Of a stretch of 64,000 nucleotides of DNA, positions 51,049 through 59,987 are shown piece after piece. Under the pieces are notes generated by a model. That model did not search any database. It was given only the letters and a program-made list of their open reading frames with translations, and was not told the origin of the DNA. The DNA is from CAYJPA01 sp964371945 (GTDB lineage Bacteria > Chloroflexota > Chloroflexia > Thermomicrobiales > UBA6265), in assembly GCA_964371945.1 (NCBI GenBank), contig CAYJPA010000005.1, positions 26,972 through 90,971 on the forward strand, written 5' to 3'. Each line of letters begins with the position of its first letter. Positions within the stretch are counted from its first letter, which is position 1. A program made the position numbers and the translations under genes.

Positions 51049-52749
51049 GTGCGTTTATCTCTTCCGGACCCGCCATTCATCGCGGCGTGTGGTCGTCCTC
51101 TGATTCAACCTGAAACAAGAAATTCGTTACCGGTCCAACGTTACGACGTGGTCGTGATCGGCGCGGGGGTTGCCGGGCTCGCCTTTACACTTCGCCTACC
51201 CCGTCGCTACCGCGTCGCCCTCCTTACGAAAGGAGCGCTCGGCGAAAGCAACACCCGTTGGGCGCAGGGCGGTCTTTCGGCCGCAATCGGACCCGACGAT
51301 TCACCTGAGCTCCACGAACATGACACAGTTATCGCTGGAGCAGGTCTGTGTGATTCCGATGCCGTCCATGAGCTGGTCGAGAAAGGGCCTTATGCGGTCG
51401 AATGGCTGCTTTCTCTCGGCACAAACTTCGATCGCGATCCAGCAACCGGAGAGATCTTGCTCGGACGCGAAGCGGCACACAGCCGGCGGCGCGTGGTGCA
51501 CGCGGGTGGCGATGCGACCGGCGCAGAAATCGAGCGATCACTCGTCACGGGAGTCCGGGCGCATCCGTCGGTCGATATTCTGGAAGGCGCTTTCGCGATC
51601 GATCTGATTGTCGAGGTGGGCCGCTGCACCGGCGTCATCATTGAACTAGGTGGTGATCTCGTTCGAATCGAGGCATCGACAGTCGTGATCGCGGCCGGCG
51701 GCGCAGGGCAACTTTGGTCCACCACGTCGAACCCACCCGCCGCGACAGCTGACGGTCTGGCGATGGCGCTGAGAGCCGGAGTGGCCGTGGCCGATGTCGA
51801 ATTCGCTCAGTTCCACCCAACCGTTCTGGCAATGACCGGAACGACGCCTTTTTTGATCTCGGAAGCTGTCCGCGGAGAAGGCGCCTACTTGCGGGGAAAG
51901 AACGGAGAGCGATTCATGCGTGCCGTCCACCCCTCATTCGAGCTCGCTCCAAGAGATGTCGTGGCACGTGGAATCCAGCGTCAGATGGTGATTGATGGCA
52001 CTGATCACGTCGATCTTGACCTGCGTCACCTCTCAGCGACGGCAATGCGCGAACGTTTCCCAACCATCGCGGCCGAGCTCCGAAGACGTGGACTCGATCT
52101 TGCGTACGATCTTATTCCTGTCGCGCCGGCCGCGCATTACTTCATGGGCGGCATCGTTGCCGGAGTCGACGGCTCAACCAGTCTCCCGGGCCTGCTCGCG
52201 CTTGGAGAAGCGGCCTGTACCGGTGTTCACGGCGCGAACAGGCTCGCCAGCAACTCGTTGCTCGAGGGTCTCGTCTTTGGACTCGACGCGGCGGATCGCT
52301 TGGTTGAATCGCTACCTCCAATCGACCGAAGTGGTGAAGGCGTCCGCAAAGAAATCCTGGGGAGTGCAACAGCAACCGCCGGGAATGAAGAGATTGGCAA
52401 GCTCCGAACGCGAGTCCAGCACGCGATGAGCCGTGATGTGGCGGTCATCCGAAGCGCAACCGGACTTCGCCACGCCACAACAGAGATCGACGGAGTCCTG
52501 CACGTACTATCGACACACAATCTTCAGTCGCGGGCGTTTTGGGAATCAGCAAATATCGCGTTGGCGGCTCGCGCGGTGATTTCGGCCGCGCTCTTGCGCG
52601 AGGAGAGCCGTGGCGGACATTTTCGCTCGGATTTTCCGAACACCGATTCCGCGCTCGAGGGGAAACACATCGTGTTTGGCGGAGCCGCCGGCGAAGTGTG
52701 GCGACTAACCACCCTCGATGATGCCCGTTCAATTTCTCTGACACATTGA
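51049..52749 (+). CDS. nadB: L-aspartate oxidase
   Basis: A protein of about 566 residues. This FAD enzyme oxidises L-aspartate to iminoaspartate, the first step of NAD synthesis. FAD motif VVVIGAGVAGLAF near residue 35; TRWAQGGLSAAIGPDDSPELH near 70; ARGI...HVDLDLRHL; and the flavin signature HGANRLASNSLLEGLVFG. GTG 51049 is chosen because AAGGA lies 6 bases before it; the TTG at 51043 is too close. nadA and nadC are not in the window. Confidence 0.92.
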   Translation: MRLSLPDPPFIAACGRPLIQPETRNSLPVQRYDVVVIGAGVAGLAFTLRLPRRYRVALLTKGALGESNTRWAQGGLSAAIGPDDSPELHEHDTVIAGAGLCDSDAVHELVEKGPYAVEWLLSLGTNFDRDPATGEILLGREAAHSRRRVVHAGGDATGAEIERSLVTGVRAHPSVDILEGAFAIDLIVEVGRCTGVIIELGGDLVRIEASTVVIAAGGAGQLWSTTSNPPAATADGLAMALRAGVAVADVEFAQFHPTVLAMTGTTPFLISEAVRGEGAYLRGKNGERFMRAVHPSFELAPRDVVARGIQRQMVIDGTDHVDLDLRHLSATAMRERFPTIAAELRRRGLDLAYDLIPVAPAAHYFMGGIVAGVDGSTSLPGLLALGEAACTGVHGANRLASNSLLEGLVFGLDAADRLVESLPPIDRSGEGVRKEILGSATATAGNEEIGKLRTRVQHAMSRDVAVIRSATGLRHATTEIDGVLHVLSTHNLQSRAFWESANIALAARAVISAALLREESRGGHFRSDFPNTDSALEGKHIVFGGAAGEVWRLTTLDDARSISLTH

Positions 52750-52771
52750 AACGCCAAGGAATACAGAACAG

Positions 52772-53413
52772 ATGACGTTGCGGCTCGAAGCGTTTATTGA
52801 ACATTGCGGCAGGGAGAGCTTGCTCTTCGTGCGGGCGTTGCCCGGATTCCAGGTCAGCGGCCGCGGCGCCGCCGATCCGCGCTCGCGATCGGCGGGAGCG
52901 CTCCAGGCGCATCTCGATTGGCTAGTCGAGCGGGATTTGATCGACCGGCTCTCCACAGAAGTCGAACTTGTGGTGGCGGGAGAGCTGACCTCGGCGGCCG
53001 GAGGGGCCGGACCTCGATTCCTGGCGGATTTGGCCGCTCCATCTGAAGATGAAGTCGAGAGTGCGCTTGCGGTCGGCCGAGCAGCCCTCTCCGACTTGAT
53101 TGACGCCTTCGAGGCGTTGTCATTTGACGACCTCAATGAGTCCCCGCCGAAAACGTTGCGACACGTCGCGCGGCTCGATCGTTGGTATGCGGGCCATCTA
53201 GGTTTAATCACGACGAGTGCTGCCTTGGTCGATGTGATCGACGATCTGGTCGACGCGGCCGGCACATTCGAAGAGGCGGTTGACGAGTTCATTGTGAGCT
53301 CCCGGCCAGAGCTCGTTTCGATCGATGGCGAGGAGTGGACGCTGGCAAAGGCATTGCGACGCCGAACCGGTCATCTTCGCGAGCATCTGATCGACATCGG
53401 TCCCTCATCGTGA
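52772..53413 (+). CDS. HicB-like/DinB-like two-domain protein
   Basis: A 213-residue protein. The first 60 residues have a HicB-antitoxin-like fold pattern (a strand, then VRALPGFQVSGR, then a helix with AGALQAHLDWLVE). The C-terminal part looks like a DinB-type four-helix bundle, with RHVARLDRWYAGHL and EEWTLAKALRRRTGHLREHL supplying histidines in helix positions. DinB-fold proteins include metal-dependent thiol transferases. Whether metal ligands are complete is uncertain. It lies 22 bases after nadB and overlaps folC as GTGA. Confidence 0.62.
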   Translation: MTLRLEAFIEHCGRESLLFVRALPGFQVSGRGAADPRSRSAGALQAHLDWLVERDLIDRLSTEVELVVAGELTSAAGGAGPRFLADLAAPSEDEVESALAVGRAALSDLIDAFEALSFDDLNESPPKTLRHVARLDRWYAGHLGLITTSAALVDVIDDLVDAAGTFEEAVDEFIVSSRPELVSIDGEEWTLAKALRRRTGHLREHLIDIGPSS

Positions 53414-54771
53414 GTTTTTCAGACTCTGTTCAATCACACGACAACCCTTATGTCGCGGCACTTCGAATGCTGTGGGAACGATCCGCATACGACCGCGGGT
53501 TCATCAGCAACCCGTTCGCCGGCGACAACGAGGCAGCGGCAGGACTTCGCCGGACCGCGACGTTGCTTGAAGCGCTCGGACGTCCGCAAGATCGACTCGA
53601 CATCCTTCACGTCGCAGGCAGCAAAGGAAAGGGTTCGACCTGCGCCTTTGCCGCATCGATCCTGACCGCGTCGGGGCGGCGGACCGGGCTCTTCACCTCG
53701 CCACACCTCCATTCGTTTCGCGAGCGCATGGCGGTGGACAGTGAGCCGATCACCGAATCGGATTTCGCCGCTCGATGCGAACGTGCTCTAGTGGCCGTAC
53801 GATCGGTGGAGGCCGTCTCACCGGCGCTCGGCGAAATCACGACATTTGAGCTGGCCACCGCGATGGCGCTCGATTACTTCGCCGCTGCCGGCTGCGACTC
53901 CGCGGTCGTCGAAGTCGGTCTCGGTGGGACGCTCGATGCGACCAATGTGGTCGAACCGGCGGCCACATTAATCACGGCGCTCGATTTCGAGCACACAAGA
54001 GTGCTTGGCTCGACTATCGCCGAGATCGCCTCCAACAAGGCGGGGATCATCAAATCACAAAAACCGGTCGCGACTTCGGCTCTCGTTCCGGAGGCAAGAC
54101 TGGTTGTCGAGGCCGCCGTCGAGAAACGGCAGTCGAACTGGCTCTTGGCGGGGCGGGATTGGTCGTGGTCCGGTACATGGCGATCGTTCGAGGTCCGTGG
54201 TCCATGGGGAATCCTCAAGGATCTCACCTCAGGGTTGATCGGAGCGCATCAGGTCGACAATGCGTGTCTCGCGATTGCCGGAGTCTGGTTGATGCTTGGC
54301 ACGGGGCTGAGCGAACGGGCCGTTCGAGAGGGGTTGCGCCGAACGATCTGGCCCGGCCGGCTCGAGGTCTTGCAACGCCTCGACCGCACAATCATCCTCG
54401 ACGGGGCGCATACTCCCGCGGCCGCGGAAGCGCTGGGCCACGCCTTCAAGGAAGAATTCCCAGGCCAGCGTTGTACGATCGTTTTAGGAGTGCTCAAGGA
54501 GAAGGAGCCAGTCGCGATGGCGCGGGCGCTTGAGCCCATCGCTCAACGATTCGTCACGGTGACGCCGCCCGGTCCACGCGGACTCGCGGCCGAGGAACTG
54601 TCTTCGCGTTTGCTCGAGGCAGGAATAGTTAGCACCAGCCGACCGTCAATCGCTGATGCGCTGTCGAATCTGACAGCTCCAATCGCATTGGTGACAGGGT
54701 CTCTGTCCACGGTAGCCGCCGCTCGCGAAGCCCTCGGCCTTGCCATACCGGATCCGAGTTTTGCTCCATAG
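53410..54771 (+). CDS. folC: Folylpolyglutamate synthase / dihydrofolate synthase
   Basis: A 453-residue Mur-ligase-like enzyme that adds glutamate to folates (and may join dihydropteroate with glutamate). P-loop VAGSKGKGSTCAF near residue 68, FTSPHLHSFRERM, VEVGLGGTLDATNVV, and the C-terminal ILDGAHTPAAAEAL with LGVLKEKE. The GTG at 53410 overlaps the preceding stop. It ends the nadB-folC run, a cofactor-synthesis unit. A 9-base inverted repeat (TAAGCGCGG 54772-54780, CCGCGCTTA 54820-54828) follows with a long loop. Confidence 0.92.
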   Translation: MSFSDSVQSHDNPYVAALRMLWERSAYDRGFISNPFAGDNEAAAGLRRTATLLEALGRPQDRLDILHVAGSKGKGSTCAFAASILTASGRRTGLFTSPHLHSFRERMAVDSEPITESDFAARCERALVAVRSVEAVSPALGEITTFELATAMALDYFAAAGCDSAVVEVGLGGTLDATNVVEPAATLITALDFEHTRVLGSTIAEIASNKAGIIKSQKPVATSALVPEARLVVEAAVEKRQSNWLLAGRDWSWSGTWRSFEVRGPWGILKDLTSGLIGAHQVDNACLAIAGVWLMLGTGLSERAVREGLRRTIWPGRLEVLQRLDRTIILDGAHTPAAAEALGHAFKEEFPGQRCTIVLGVLKEKEPVAMARALEPIAQRFVTVTPPGPRGLAAEELSSRLLEAGIVSTSRPSIADALSNLTAPIALVTGSLSTVAAAREALGLAIPDPSFAP

Positions 54772-55028
54772 TAAGCGCGGAACAACAGAGGTCCCAAATT
54801 CGCTGGTATGGAGCGTTGACCGCGCTTACGGCCGTCGATTCAACGACCAAAGTCGAATACGCTAGACTGCACCAGATGGTCAACGAGCGTCACACGTTGG
54901 GGAAGCGCATCGATGATCATCATTGTCAAACCGGATTTGATCGTGAATACATCCCGAAACCGCCTTGGCGGCGTATATGAAACCGGAGCGCAACCGCGAT
55001 TTGCCGTTAGGCGTGGGTACTGACGGCG

Positions 55029-55661
55029 GTGCCGGTCGAGGTTGATCCCGGAACGATCGATTTGTCGACGCTGACTGACGTCGACCTTATCGGACGTGTG
55101 TCCGATGGCGATGCCAAAGCGCTTGAGGTTCTTTACGATCGATATAACCGCGTGGTCTACTCCTTCGCACTTCGGATCGTTGCGGATCCGCGGATTGCCG
55201 AGGAGCTGTTGCAGGAGGTTTTCTTTCGGGCCTGGCAGCAGGGGAAAGCGTTTCGCGAAACCCGTGGCGCCTTCGTTACTTGGTTGCTCAGCATCACGCA
55301 CAACATGGCGATCGATGAGGTCCGAAAACGACGAAGACGACCGCAAAAGGCAGACAGCGAAGATCCAGAAATGGTGCTCGCTGGAGTCGCGGACACGAGA
55401 CAGGATGTCGAAGACGAGGTATGGCTCTCGAGCCTGCGAACGACGATTGAGACGGCAATGCAAGAACTGCCTGCCGCTCAGCGAGACGCAATCGAGTTGG
55501 CGTATTTTCAGGGACTGACTCAACGCGAGATTTCGGAGCGTTTGGGTGAGCCGCTCGGAACGATTAAGACGAGGATGCGGCTTGGCATCCAGAAGTTGCG
55601 TGACCAGTTGGGCGATCAACTCGGCGACTTGTTTACGCGAACAGAGGTGGACGAGGCGTGA
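55029..55661 (+). CDS. ECF-type RNA polymerase sigma factor (SigK-like)
   Basis: A 210-residue sigma factor. Region 2 includes LYDRYNRVVYSFALRIV and ELLQEVFFRAWQQ (about 36-75) for -10 recognition. A charged linker follows, and region 4 LTQREISERLGEPLGTIKTRMRLG (about 162-186) recognises the -35. GTG start. It overlaps the anti-sigma gene by GTGA, the usual arrangement. The group resembles SigK/SigL-type factors that answer redox or envelope signals through a membrane anti-sigma. Confidence 0.9.
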   Translation: MPVEVDPGTIDLSTLTDVDLIGRVSDGDAKALEVLYDRYNRVVYSFALRIVADPRIAEELLQEVFFRAWQQGKAFRETRGAFVTWLLSITHNMAIDEVRKRRRRPQKADSEDPEMVLAGVADTRQDVEDEVWLSSLRTTIETAMQELPAAQRDAIELAYFQGLTQREISERLGEPLGTIKTRMRLGIQKLRDQLGDQLGDLFTRTEVDEA

Positions 55662-56668
55662 GCGGACATCAAGAACGCCGATCACCGAATCAAGGGGGCT
55701 TCCTCTACCAACCTGCTGAATGGTTGTTGGACTGCTCGTTCGTTGCTGCAAACGCACCGGGGCTTGCGCTGGGCGCGCTGGAACTGGACGAAGTCGCTCG
55801 CATCAATCATCACGTCTCATGGTGCCCCGATTGCGCTAAACTCGTTCACGAGCATCGAAAGCTCATCAACGCGCTTCCTTTTCTTTCACCTCAAGCCTCC
55901 CCATCCCCCTCGGTAAGATCCGCGCTCTTTTCGAGAATCGAAACGCTGCAGCAGCTCGAGCGGACAAACCCGAAGGAGCTCTGGTCGAGCGTTCCAGCGA
56001 CTACGTCCATTGAGGCACTGGAATCGCCAGCCGCGTCAACAAGGCGCGGATTGCTCGGAGCCAGGCAGGAGTCCGCACCAGCGAAGCGCCGTGTGAACTG
56101 GGAAATGATCGTCGCGCCGCTGGCGGCGGTACCGCTCGTTGTCGCGCTGGCAATCGTCGGCGGCTGGGCGCTACGCACTCAGGATCGACTGGACAGCCAA
56201 GTCGCTCGCGCATCGAATCTCGAAATCGAGAATGCCGATCTCGTTGCGCAGGTCGGATGGCTGAGCAACACGATCGAATCTCAAGCGTTCGAACTCGAAT
56301 CGGTCGACTCCGCGCTCGGCGGAGCTGCAAAGGGACGGATCACCGCCAGAACGGACACGACTTGGGCGATGATCTCCGTTTGGGGGCTGCCCTCATCCGC
56401 GACCGGCTACCAGGTGCTCGTCGTAACCGACAACGGCGATTGGATAAGAGCACTCGAGTTCACCCCAGACGCCGCGGGCTCGGCGGAGCGGGAGCTAAAG
56501 CTTGATGCGCCGCTCGATGAGTACACGGCGATTCATGTGCAGCCGATGCAAAGCATGGACCGTCCGGTGACAAACGATTCCGCGAGCCGGCAAGATGTGC
56601 TTTGGATGGATTTGAACAGCAAGCTGGGATCTTCCCCTGGCACTGAAGCGAATGCCAAGGCGCATTGA
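55658..56668 (+). CDS. Membrane anti-sigma factor with zinc-binding domain
   Basis: A 336-residue protein. The cytoplasmic N-terminus has the ZAS zinc motif HHVSWCPDC (about 50-58, HxxxCxxC) that holds the sigma factor. A Pro/Ser-rich linker is followed by one transmembrane segment at about 150-172, a coiled-coil-like stretch and an outer anti-sigma-K/RskA-type beta domain with TTWAMISVWGLP. The pair should be released by regulated proteolysis of this protein. It starts within the sigma factor stop. Confidence 0.85.
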   Translation: MSGHQERRSPNQGGFLYQPAEWLLDCSFVAANAPGLALGALELDEVARINHHVSWCPDCAKLVHEHRKLINALPFLSPQASPSPSVRSALFSRIETLQQLERTNPKELWSSVPATTSIEALESPAASTRRGLLGARQESAPAKRRVNWEMIVAPLAAVPLVVALAIVGGWALRTQDRLDSQVARASNLEIENADLVAQVGWLSNTIESQAFELESVDSALGGAAKGRITARTDTTWAMISVWGLPSSATGYQVLVVTDNGDWIRALEFTPDAAGSAERELKLDAPLDEYTAIHVQPMQSMDRPVTNDSASRQDVLWMDLNSKLGSSPGTEANAKAH

Positions 56669-56674
56669 ATTAGG

Positions 56675-56890
56675 TCAGTCGTCGGTCTGGGTCGTCTTCT
56701 TGGCTCGCTCTTCCTCGCCCGCCCAAAGCTCGTCGACCCCGTACTGCAGCACGAATAGCCTGCACAGGCGCTTCCAACCGAGATCGCCGTAGTAACGCTT
56801 GAAAACCGACCGGACTTCGTCCGCGCTCTTCGCGGCATCGAATTCGGCGTCGATTCGTTCCAGTAGCTCCTTGGTAACAGCTTGCGGCAT
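56675..56890 (-). CDS. Small helical protein of unknown function
   Basis: A 71-residue cytoplasmic protein, mostly helical, with a central aromatic patch FKRYYGDLGWKRLCRLF and a charged C-terminus. ATG with GGATGGAAG upstream. It converges on the anti-sigma gene with 6 bases between stops. I do not recognise the family, but the codon use and ribosome-binding site look real. Confidence 0.6.
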   Translation of the reverse strand: MPQAVTKELLERIDAEFDAAKSADEVRSVFKRYYGDLGWKRLCRLFVLQYGVDELWAGEEERAKKTTQTDD

Positions 56891-56942
56891 CGTTTCACTT
56901 CCATCCTTGAGCGAGTGTCCTGCGCCTTACGGTGACCGTCGT

Positions 56943-56972
56943 TTGCGCCTGTAGATATATCGCGACTATAGT
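56943..56972 (+). promoter_or_regulatory. Possible promoter for the glycan-lipid gene set
   Basis: TTGCGC at 56943-56948, an 18-base spacer and TATAGT at 56967-56972. The -10 matches five of six and the -35 is weak. It lies 73 bases before the glycosyltransferase GTG. Confidence 0.4.
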
Positions 56973-57044
56973 CCTAATCGCCCGCGCTCAGCAGATGGGC
57001 CGCCTAGCTTGATCGCTTTGACAGCGTAGGGGATTGCATCGCCA

Positions 57045-58145
57045 GTGGAAAGCGCCCTGGGATCGACTGATCTGACGAAGCCCGATTCGATCACCTTACC
57101 TGGTCTTACCCGTTCCGGCTCGCATGCGTCAGCGACGGATCCAGTATTCGACCAGGGTGGGTGGCCCCGGATCGGCAGCATCAGCGTGGTCATACCCGTC
57201 TACAACGAAGAGGGTAACCTCGGAGAGCTGCATCGGCGCTTGACCACGGTGATGACCGGACTGGCGCTTCCCTACGAGTTCGTGTTTATCGACGACGGCT
57301 CGAACGACGGCACCTGGAACCTCATCGAGTCGCTTCGTCACTTGGACATTCATGTGGTCGCTCTTCGCCACCGCCGCAACTTCGGCAAGGCCCTGGCCCT
57401 TGCGAATGGGTTCGCGGTGGCCAAGGGTGACGCAATCATCACCATGGACGGCGATCTCCAGGACGATCCAGACGAGCTTCCGCGCTTTGTCGAAGAGCTC
57501 GAGAATGGCAATGATCTTGTTTCCGGCTGGAAGCAACGACGCCAAGATCCACTCGGCAAAACCGCGCCGAGCCGCGTTTTCAATTGGACAGTGCGCAGAG
57601 TCTCCGGCGTGCAGCTCCACGACTTCAATTGCGGGTTCAAAGGCTACCGGCGCGAAGTCACCCAGTTGATCCGGCTCTATGGCGAGCTGCATCGTTTCAC
57701 ACCCGTGCTCGCCGCCGCCGAAGGATTCCGAATCAAAGAGCTTCCAGTGAAGCATCATCCCCGGACCTGGGGCAAATCAAAGTACGGCTGGTCGCGTCTG
57801 GTCAAGGGATTTCTCGATTTGCTCACGGTTGCATTTTTGACCAAATACAAACAGCGCCCAATGCACCTCTTCGGGCTGCCGGGATTGCTGTCACTGATGC
57901 TCGGCGTCGTCATCGGCCTCTTTTTGACATTTCAGCGGTTGGTTCAAAATGAAGCGATCGGCACCCGGCCGCTGTTGATGCTGGCGGTGCTGTTGGTCGT
58001 CATCGGCGCCCAGTTTTTCGGACTCGGCCTTCTGGGCGAATTCCTGGCCCATGGCTCAAACGCGCCCAGAACCGAGATCGCACGGTCTCTAAGAGAAATG
58101 ATCGGCGTCTCGCACGAAGATCTCCACGACGCGGGCAGAGCGTGA
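57045..58145 (+). CDS. Membrane-bound family 2 glycosyltransferase (polyprenyl-phosphate type)
   Basis: A 366-residue GT2 enzyme. After a 40-residue polar start, ISVVIPVYNEEGNL (about 46-59) opens the catalytic domain. FIDDGSNDGT, TMDGDLQDDPDELP (DxD) and NCGFKGYRREV follow. KHHPRTWGKSKYGWSRL and two C-terminal membrane segments (about 283-305 and 318-342) mark the dolichyl/undecaprenyl-phosphate sugar transferase group (GtrB/ArnC/DPM1-like). GTG start. It overlaps the flippase-like gene by GTGA. Confidence 0.87.
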   Translation: MESALGSTDLTKPDSITLPGLTRSGSHASATDPVFDQGGWPRIGSISVVIPVYNEEGNLGELHRRLTTVMTGLALPYEFVFIDDGSNDGTWNLIESLRHLDIHVVALRHRRNFGKALALANGFAVAKGDAIITMDGDLQDDPDELPRFVEELENGNDLVSGWKQRRQDPLGKTAPSRVFNWTVRRVSGVQLHDFNCGFKGYRREVTQLIRLYGELHRFTPVLAAAEGFRIKELPVKHHPRTWGKSKYGWSRLVKGFLDLLTVAFLTKYKQRPMHLFGLPGLLSLMLGVVIGLFLTFQRLVQNEAIGTRPLLMLAVLLVVIGAQFFGLGLLGEFLAHGSNAPRTEIARSLREMIGVSHEDLHDAGRA

Positions 58146-59188
58146 CACCACCGTCGACCGGACCGGCGGAGCAGACGCCGGTCGCTCCGGCGCGACTCGG
58201 GCTCGTGCAGCGCGTAACCCGGATACCCACTCCTCTCGTCTTCGCCTTCGCAATCGCCGTGGCCGTCGCGGTACTCTGGCGGCAGGGATCGATCGACGAT
58301 GTTCGAATCGCAATGAAACGAGCGGATCGGACCAGCGTTTTGACCGGACTTGCGCTTTATCCTGCAGCACTGGCGGTGCTCTGCCTTCGTTGGCACCTGC
58401 TCGTTCGGATGGTGAAAGGGACCTCGAACGGCCCAAAGGCGGCCGAGGCGTTCCTCACTTCAGTGGTGCTCAACTACACCGCACCGATTAGCGTCGCCTC
58501 CGCAAGCCGTGCCGCTCTCACAAAGAGAGCCCTTGGACTCTCCATTACGGAGACAAGCGCCGTCGCGTTGACGGAGGTTGCCGCCGACATTCTGGTGCTC
58601 GGAATCGGCAGCCTGTTCTGGTTCGCGCTCAGTGGACACGCGGCGGACGTGGCCGGTGTGCTGCCAACCTCCGCCCTACTGGCCGCGGGCGCGTTGGTCG
58701 TTCTGATGATCTTTGCGGCGACGGCGGCGGGGCTGTTTGCACGACGGCGAGCTCACCACTGGGATCGAGTTATCCAAGCAGGACGAACGATCCTGAATTC
58801 ACCCCGCGGGCGTCCGCGTGAAGCGCTTCTGGCGCTGGTCGTTACCGTGTGTTACTGGCTCGCGCAGGGTGTCGTCATGTGGACATTGTTGCGAGCTATC
58901 ACCGGCGAAAACGATCCCACGCTCGCGCTCGGCCTGATCACGGTGCCGGTATTGTTAGGGATGTTGAGCGGGCTGCCCGGCGGCGCGGGTGTTCGGGAAG
59001 CACTGATGGTCGCGGTCGCCAAGGCGCACGGCGCGGATTCCGCGGAGGTGCTGGTTGCCGCGGTCACATACCGGCTCGCCCTCTTCGCCGCCATTCCTTT
59101 TCTCTACGCCGCCGTTCGCATCTGGTTGAATCTGTCACGCGACGTACCTGAGACGCTTTCGATTCCGAACGATGCATCGCATGTGTGA
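58142..59188 (+). CDS. Flippase-like membrane protein (LPG synthase TM-region family, UPF0104)
   Basis: A 348-residue protein with about eight hydrophobic segments. Motifs such as LRWHLLV and GLPGGAGVREALMV are typical of the lysylphosphatidylglycerol synthase transmembrane/YbhN family. Without the catalytic GNAT-like domain these proteins are thought to act in lipid or glycolipid translocation. Translational coupling (GTGA) to the polyprenyl-phosphate glycosyltransferase supports a role in moving or decorating the lipid-linked sugar. Confidence 0.78.
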   Translation: MTPPSTGPAEQTPVAPARLGLVQRVTRIPTPLVFAFAIAVAVAVLWRQGSIDDVRIAMKRADRTSVLTGLALYPAALAVLCLRWHLLVRMVKGTSNGPKAAEAFLTSVVLNYTAPISVASASRAALTKRALGLSITETSAVALTEVAADILVLGIGSLFWFALSGHAADVAGVLPTSALLAAGALVVLMIFAATAAGLFARRRAHHWDRVIQAGRTILNSPRGRPREALLALVVTVCYWLAQGVVMWTLLRAITGENDPTLALGLITVPVLLGMLSGLPGGAGVREALMVAVAKAHGADSAEVLVAAVTYRLALFAAIPFLYAAVRIWLNLSRDVPETLSIPNDASHV

Positions 59189-59239
59189 CTGCTCGGATCT
59201 GTATGACAGTTGGTAATCACAACGGGAGACACCTCGACT

Positions 59240-59854
59240 ATGACAGAAGTTCAATTTGCGATCGACACTAGCAACTACCGGAAGCATACGCACGCGAACC
59301 CGGTTCAGAAGCGATTGATCGATCGCTTTCACCGCGTGGTCATGGCAAAGATCGGCCAGCTCGCGCCGGAGACCTTTCTGGACGCTGGCTGCGGCGAAGG
59401 ATTCGTGGCCGAGATTCTGTTGCGTCAGATGCCTGGCCTGAAACTCACCGGATTCGATTTCAACTCCGAATCGGTTGAGCTCGCCCGCCAAATGAACGCG
59501 AACGCGGCATTCGTCGAGGCCAGCATCTACGACATTCCCTTCGAAGACAACAGCTTCGACGCGGTCGGCTGTTTCGAAGTGCTCGAGCATCAGGTGGATC
59601 CCGTGCCCGCGCTCAAGGAGCTCGCGAGAGTGGCTAAGAAGCACGTGATTATCAGCGTTCCGCACGAGCCCTATTTCTGCCTGGCGAATGTGGCACGGGG
59701 CAAAAATCTTGACATTCGCCCGCGTGGTAGTGATCCTGACCACAAGCAGTTTTGGACAAAGCAAGCGTTCGGAGAGTTTGTCGCGCAGGAGCTCGACATC
59801 GTCTGGCTGGGAGGTTCACTTCCCTGGACGATCTGCATCGGGCGAACGCGATAA
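59240..59854 (+). CDS. Class I SAM-dependent methyltransferase
   Basis: A 204-residue enzyme. SAM motif FLDAGCGEGFVAEILL near residue 46; acidic FDFNSESVELAR; and VGCFEVLEHQVDPVPAL. The C-terminal part is short with an FWTK...F segment. ATG 59240 is chosen (GGGAG upstream), with TTG 59210 possible. It follows the flippase-like gene by 51 bases on the same strand and likely methylates a sugar or lipid intermediate of that set, but the substrate is not shown. Confidence 0.8.
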   Translation: MTEVQFAIDTSNYRKHTHANPVQKRLIDRFHRVVMAKIGQLAPETFLDAGCGEGFVAEILLRQMPGLKLTGFDFNSESVELARQMNANAAFVEASIYDIPFEDNSFDAVGCFEVLEHQVDPVPALKELARVAKKHVIISVPHEPYFCLANVARGKNLDIRPRGSDPDHKQFWTKQAFGEFVAQELDIVWLGGSLPWTICIGRTR

Positions 59855-59987
59855 CCGGCGGGCCATCCACGCGGCAGGTTTGAACCCGTACGATCGGATC
59901 AGTCTCGCGCGGCAACACCTGTGATAGGCTTCGATTGCAATTCGGCCGGCTGCAGCACGGTCCCGTGACCGCGGGAAGGAGGCGCCG

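Noticed and set aside
54772..54828. Terminator after folC
   Set aside because: The 9-base inverted repeat has a 39-base loop and no T-run, so it is too weak to call as a terminator; noted only with folC.
54840..55757. 305-codon open frame on the minus strand
   Set aside because: It lies antisense to the ECF sigma factor gene, whose domains and overlap with the anti-sigma gene are clear. The antisense translation has no domain.
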